From Gigaspora margarita (lineage: Eukaryota; Glomeromycota; Glomeromycetes; Diversisporales; Gigasporaceae), in NCBI GenBank assembly GCA_009809945.1, contig WTPW01000346.1, positions 199,173 through 263,172 of the forward strand: a stretch of DNA of 64,000 bases, read 5' to 3'. Both the position numbers and the translations under genes were made by a program. Under the pieces are notes generated by a model. It was given only the letters and a program-made list of their open reading frames with translations, was not told where the DNA came from and ran no database searches. The stretch's first letter is position 1. Every line of letters starts with the position of its first letter. Positions 59,236 through 64,000 of the stretch are shown piece by piece.

Positions 59236-59902
59236 TAGGGGTCTTAGCTGGGTTGGGTCTGACCCAACCCAACTCAGGTCTGCCCCAACCTGGGTCAGGT
59301 CGGGTCAGATCAAATGTGAGTTGGGTCAAACCTGGGTCAGAGAAAACCCAGTCAGGTCAAACACAGGTCAGATTATATTCAATGATTGCAAGTAGTTGCT
59401 ACATAGTAAAGTCAAAATATTACTATATAAATCGATAAAATCTGCTTAAGTAAACTTGTTTGGAAAAACAAAATGCATATACTTTGAAATTTTTATTCAA
59501 ATTGAAGCACATTTTATTATTTGACTTTTAATTTTAATGTTCGTCGAACATATATTTTAAAAAGATTTTAATTTTTTTGTTAAACATAAAAATTAAAAGT
59601 AAATAGTAAAAATTTTTCTAATTTAAATAAAAATTTTAGTGTATATGCATTTTAATCTTCCAAACAAGTCTATTTAAGCAGATATTATCATTTAGACTTT
59701 GCTATATAGCAACTATTATCAACTCAGGTTCAACCCGAGTTTGGTTAGTTGGGTCAGACCTGGGTTAGGTTTGATATGAGGCAGGTCAGACCCAGGTCAG
59801 GTTTGACATGAGGTGGGTTAGACCCGGGTTGGGTTTTGATGCAAGTAGGTCAGACCCAGGTCGGGCCCAAACCCAACCCAATCCAACCCACTAGAACCTC
59901 TA
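59236..59902. mobile_element. hAT-like MITE made of GGGTCAGACC repeats
   Basis: Ends TAGGGGTCTTAGCTGGGTTG and the complement of AACCCACTAGAACCTCTA. Flanks GCACAGAC (59228-59235) and GTACAGAC (59903-59910) are an 8 bp duplication with one difference. Both halves are packed with GGGTCAGACCC / CAACCCA words, and GC content is far above the surroundings. It is split by palindrome family B. Confidence 0.8.
59394..59714. mobile_element. Palindromic MITE family B, copy 2
   Basis: Ends AGTTGCTACATAG and CTATATAGCAACT with inner arms matching the 9533-9868 copy (TGCTTAAGTAAACTTGTTTG, TTATTATTTGACTTTTAATT). Nested in the 59236-59902 element. Confidence 0.78.
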
Positions 59903-60109
59903 GTACAGACTGTTAAAAAAGAAACAAAACACATGGTAATTTGTATTACATAATTAATAAAACTTTATTTATATTTCTGGTCAAACTTGCACTATATTTA
60001 AAGTTGGTTTGTTCTAGATCTGGCCAAATGATCTGCAAATTTGACAAAAATTATTAATTATTTGTTTTAATCAATTAATTGTAGTAGCAATTAATTGCAA
60101 CATTGAGCA

Positions 60110-61190
60110 AAAATATTTTGACAACTATATAACTAAATTCAATAAACTTTTATTATTTGCATTCTACAAATTCATAGAATTCAAATAAAAAAAAGTTAAT
60201 TAAATTTCATTAGATGGTTGTTAGGATATTTTTACTCAAAGTTAGAAAAAAAAATCATTTTTGCAAAGATATCTTAATGACTATTTGACCAAAATCAATA
60301 AACTTTTTTTTTATTTGAATTCTATAAATTCATATAAAATAGTTTATTAAATTTAGTCAGATGGTTATCAGATTATCTTTGCTCAAAGTCATAGAAAATC
60401 AAAATATCTATCAAAATAAAAGCTGTGCCAAAGTTTTTTTAAAATTTGAGCAAAGATATCTTGACAACTATCTGATCAAATTTGATGAATTTTTTTATTT
60501 GAATTCTATAAATATATAGAATTCAAATAAAAAAAGTTTATCAAATTTGGTTAGACTGTTGTTAAGATATCTTTGCTCAAAGTTTTAAAAATACTTTGAT
60601 GCAGCTTTTCTTTTGATAGATATTTTTATTTTTCTCTAACTTTAAGTGAAGATATCCTAACAACTATCAAATTAAATTTGATGATGTTTTTTATTTAAAT
60701 TCTATAAATACATAAAATTCAAATAAAAAGTTTATTGAATTTAGTTAGATAGCTGTCAGGAATATCTTTATTTAATGTTAGAAAAAAATCAAAACATTTA
60801 TCAAAAGAAAAGTTGTGCAAAAATTTTTTAAAACTTTGAGCAAAATTATCTTAACAAATTTGATAAAATTTTTTTTATTTGAATTATATGTATTTATAAA
60901 ATTAAAAAAAAAGTTCATCAAATTTGATCAGACAGTTGTCAAGATATTTTTGCTCAAATTTTAAAAAACTTTGATACAGCTTTTATTTTGATAGGCATTT
61001 TGATTTTTCTCTAACTTTGAGTGAGATATCCTGACAACTATCTGACTAAATTCAATAGATTTTTTTATTTAAATTCTATAAATTTATAGAATTCAAATAA
61101 AAAAAGTTCATCAAATTTGAACAGATAGTTGTCAAGATATCTTTGCTCAAAGCTTTAAAAAACTTTGGTACAACTTTTATTTTGATAAAT
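60110..61190. repeat. Tandem array of palindromic units, about 180 bp each
   Basis: Six units begin with TTGACAACTATCTGACCAAA-like sequence near 60116, 60270, 60448, 60650, 60845 and 61024. Each contains ATTTGAATTCTATAAATTTA followed by its complement, then the complement of the unit start with GATATCTTTGCTCAAAG. The array as a whole can fold in many registers. Confidence 0.85.
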
Positions 61191-61419
61191 TTTATAGTTA
61201 CTACAAATTTGTATAGATCCTATTATGCTATATTATGTATAATGGATATTCTATTGTGTGAGTGTTCCACTAATCTAAAAGTTTTATATTTTCATTTGCT
61301 TTTGCATTTAACCAATATTGTTTAACTTCATTGTCTATTAAATATATTGATTGTAATATCTATTTAACTTTTAATAAAAACTTGATATTTTTTTAGATTT
61401 AGTTGCTAGTAAAGTAATT

Positions 61420-63275
61420 GCTAATCTATTTGTTTCTAATTAGTATTAAAATTTCTTTAATATCCAAATTAGAAAAGCAATATTCAATATATCTAGGATC
61501 TAAAAAGTAGGAATATACAATGTTTTTGTTATTAAATAAAATATTTAATATATTTAATTAATGTCGAGAATGATGCTGAAATCGGATGATGCTAAAATTT
61601 ACATGATCGCTGTATCATTGGATTTCCTAAAATTTCTGAAAATCATATAAACAATCAATCTATACTACATAATCAAAACAATTGAATAGGATCGGTTAGA
61701 GTGCGTTAATTCAATACTGTATAAATCATCTTTGATATCTATATATAAAAGACCTTCTAACTGTATCAAAATGGCAACCCTAACCCTAACCCTAAACACG
61801 AGGCAAAATTTTTTTTTGTTAGTAGTTTTATAGATACTTTTTGCCTCATGGTTAGGGTTAGGGTTAGGGTCACTTTTTTGATATAGTTAGAAGCTCTTTT
61901 ATATATAGATATCAAGAATGCATATAGGCATACCGACCAGTTATAGCATTCGATATAGTGTAGATCAATTGTTTACATGATTTTCAGAAATTTTAGGAAA
62001 TCTGATGATATGAAGATCATGTAGATTTCAGCATTATCTAATTTCAGCATCATCTCCGACAATTAATATAGCATCAACAATATAGTGCAATAAAATAATT
62101 TTATTTTTTTTAGATTCTAAATATTTTCTAAGATCTAATAAAATTATTTGTGCATGTGCAATTGTTGGATAAGTTTGTGATGAAAGCTCAATAGTAGCAT
62201 CATTAAATAATTCTAATAGATCAACTAAATTTTTATAAATTTTCATTTTTTTTTGTTTGGTATATAAGTTTTTAAATTTGTATATTTAACTAATAATATT
62301 TCTATAAATTCATATAATAATATCTCTTTTAACCATATGATAAGTTGAATTCCATCTTGTTTACAATCTAAATTGGAGCTAAAAAGGATTTGCTATTTAA
62401 AATTATAATATTTTTTAATTTTCAAAAATCTTAGGTGATTTTTGAATAGTTTAATTAATTTTTATAGTTTTTTAATTGGAATTTTTATAAGATTTAAACT
62501 AACTAGAACTATTAAATTAAGTATAAAGGCTATACACCTATAATGACAAAAATTATTTAAGATTAAATTGTAAAAAAATTTGCAGCAGAAATCATATTAG
62601 AACCATTATCAGTTGTTAGTACAATAACTTTAGTCTTAATTTTAAATTCTTCAAGAAATGAATATACTTTATTAGCAATACTTTCTCTAGTATAAGAGCT
62701 TTTAAATTGAAATGTATCCAATACAAAATGCCATAAATTCCAATTTCATCAATAAAATGAATAGTGATAGCTAAAAAAATTTCTATTTTTAAAGATATCC
62801 AAAAATCAGCTATAAGTGCAACTTTATTTGAAATTTTACTAAAATAATTTTTTATCAAATTAAATTGATTAATAGCTAATTTTTGAATAGTTTTACAACT
62901 AGGAATTTTATAAAATTGATCTAATCTTTGAAACATATTTCTAAAAGCTTTTTTTTCTATTACTTTAAATGGTTTAAGAACTAAAATAATCTATTCAATA
63001 ATTGCCTAGTTTTTTTTTTGCTTGAATTTCTTCTAAATTTTTTTAATTATTAGATCTAATTTTTCTTTTTTGTAATAATAAATTATGCTTTTGGTGCAAA
63101 TGAGTACAAATAGAAGTAGTTGCTATTATTGTTTAAATTGTATAGAACATTGAGAACATTTATAAGTTTCTTTATCTTCATATTTTCAAATATCTAATTT
63201 AACTCTATTATAAAATTTAAAATTTTGAATTAATTCTAAATTTTATTCAAATCATCTTTACTTATTGCTACTGCT
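61420..63275 (-). pseudogene. hAT transposase remnant 1, split by a MITE
   Basis: Minus-strand remnants in the order of an Ac-like hAT transposase: a BED-type zinc finger (YKCSQCSIQF about 63160, then CTHLHQKHN about 63095 after a frame change); RLDQFYKIPSCKTI and ALIADFWISL (62936-62780); VIVLTTDNGSNMISA (about 62630-62590), which corresponds to the TDNGSNM block; DATIELSSQTYPTIAHA (about 62195-62145), the usual ATxxLSxxxYPTI; and, beyond the MITE at 61561-62063, YSYFLDPRYIEYCFSN (about 61520-61470), the FLDPR block. Stops and frame changes are frequent. The enzyme would move elements with 8 bp duplications, of which there are several in this window, but I cannot link it to any of them. Confidence 0.82.
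61561..62063. mobile_element. Long-armed MITE with three-copy telomere-like repeats in both arms
   Basis: TGTCGAGAATGATGCTGAAA at the left and the complement of TTTCAGCATCATCTCCGACA at the right; ATTAA lies on both sides. Arms of over 200 bp pair through TTTCTGAAAATCAT, AGATATCAA-like and AGAAGGTC-type blocks up to (CCCTAA)3 at 61776-61796 and (TTAGGG)3 at 61850-61870, which face each other across a 50 bp loop. It interrupts the hAT transposase between AILI and the FLDPR block. Confidence 0.85.
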
Positions 63276-63279
63276 TCTT

Positions 63280-64000
63280 CAAAACTTAAATCTTGTAATT
63301 CTTGTATAATTCTTCTTTATTTTGTTTAATTTTAATATTGTTATTATCTAAATCATTAATATAAATTTTAAGTTGTAATTGTATATAAATGATTTATAAA
63401 TATAATATATGTATGGTAGTAATTTATTTTTATCTTTTTTTTCTATATTATTAAAAATTTTTTTTAAAAAATTACTTTTGCTTTTTGACAAGCCTGCATT
63501 CAATATATTGGTCTTTCTTAATTCTGAACATTTGTAAAAGAATTCTTTTTATTGTGTTTTAGTTTTTTTGTATATAATGGAAGCATTAACTCTGCTGCAG
63601 TTTTCTGCACATATTTTTTAGTTCCAATTTAGACATATTTCTTTGCTATTATGCCATACTGTGCAGGTTCAGTTATTATTTGCTTCAGTATTTATATTAT
63701 TTGGTATTAACTCTATTTTAATTGGGGTCAAAAATAGCAGCTATAAAAGCTGTTTATTATAAATTTTCATTAGTATATTTTTTGAATTTTATTTAACATT
63801 TGGGTTGAAGCTACTTCTAGAAATTCTGAACTTGTTGAATTCTGAATTTATAATAAAATAGTATCAACAATGTCATCAATTAGTAGAAGCAAAAGGCCTA
63901 ATATTGTATATGTGGAACATTAGTAGTTTCATAAAATGGTTGAAGAAATTGTATAGTGGCCTAAAGATTAAATTCTTCTTGTAATGTAAGTTTATATTTA
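63280..64000 (-). pseudogene. hAT transposase remnant 2, cut by the window edge
   Basis: Minus-strand stretches ATIQFLQPFYETTNV (about 63960-63905), FLEVASTQMLNKIQK (about 63825-63785) and TAFIAAIFDPN (about 63760-63725) match the C-terminal half of hAT transposases, where the QPFxxAT, MxxKxxKY and IAxILDPR blocks follow in that order. Below that the peptide ELKNMCRKLQQ and Lys-rich sequence continue to about 63420. Every stretch is broken by stops. It belongs to a different copy from the remnant at 61420-63275, because the same domain blocks occur in both. Confidence 0.7.

Noticed and set aside
60110..61190. Spaced repeats considered as a CRISPR array
   Set aside because: Units are palindromic and degenerate, with no unique spacers of uniform size, and the organism is a eukaryote.
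61776..61870. Telomere repeats considered as a chromosome end
   Set aside because: Only three copies on each side, in opposite directions and inside a hairpin element flanked by transposase sequence.

Overview
This is an AT-rich eukaryotic window with short GT-AG introns. The gene families in it (a BTB-BACK-TLD protein, an F-box protein with a following C-x2-C motif, Sel1-like repeats, a SAM methyltransferase) and its heavy load of decayed transposons point to an arbuscular mycorrhizal fungus, most likely Rhizophagus or a close relative in the Glomeromycotina. That assignment is inferred from gene families and composition; no marker gene is present. I found no rRNA, tRNA or CRISPR.

The host genes lie in a short, better preserved stretch at about 36-46 kb. 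They are an F-box gene on the minus strand with several in-frame stops; a seven-exon methyltransferase on the plus strand whose reading frame joins exactly across six introns but which carries one stop and a transposon sitting on a splice donor; and an intact two-exon BTB-BACK-TLD gene on the minus strand. Decayed Sel1-repeat gene fragments lie near 20 kb, inside a large transposable element.

Most of the rest is transposon-derived. From left to right: an unidentified decayed coding region (0-2.2 kb); MITEs, a T-rich tract and local duplications (2.4-9 kb); a 2.2 kb element with a Mutator-like MITE and a palindrome nested in it (9.2-11.4 kb); a pogo-like element with a broken DDE transposase (13.2-15.9 kb); a 7.3 kb element with 8-9 bp target duplications that splits a tandem repeat and carries several smaller elements (17-24.2 kb); a decayed Helitron with Rep and PIF1-helicase motifs (27-33 kb); a 1.8 kb element rich in TTCGAAA (34.3-36.1 kb); a zone of palindromes and nested insertions that includes a retroposed poly(A) sequence and a 1.25 kb hairpin (50-55.4 kb); a roughly 125 bp satellite array (55.6-57.3 kb); more MITEs and an array of small palindromes (57.9-61.2 kb); and two decayed hAT transposases (61.4-64 kb), one of them split by a MITE that carries telomere-like repeats.

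Target-site duplications allow relative dating of many insertions. Several unrelated MITEs carry TTAGGG runs, and most stops in the decayed genes can be explained by C-to-T change. All alignments were made by eye, so coordinates of repeat edges are approximate unless a target duplication is given.
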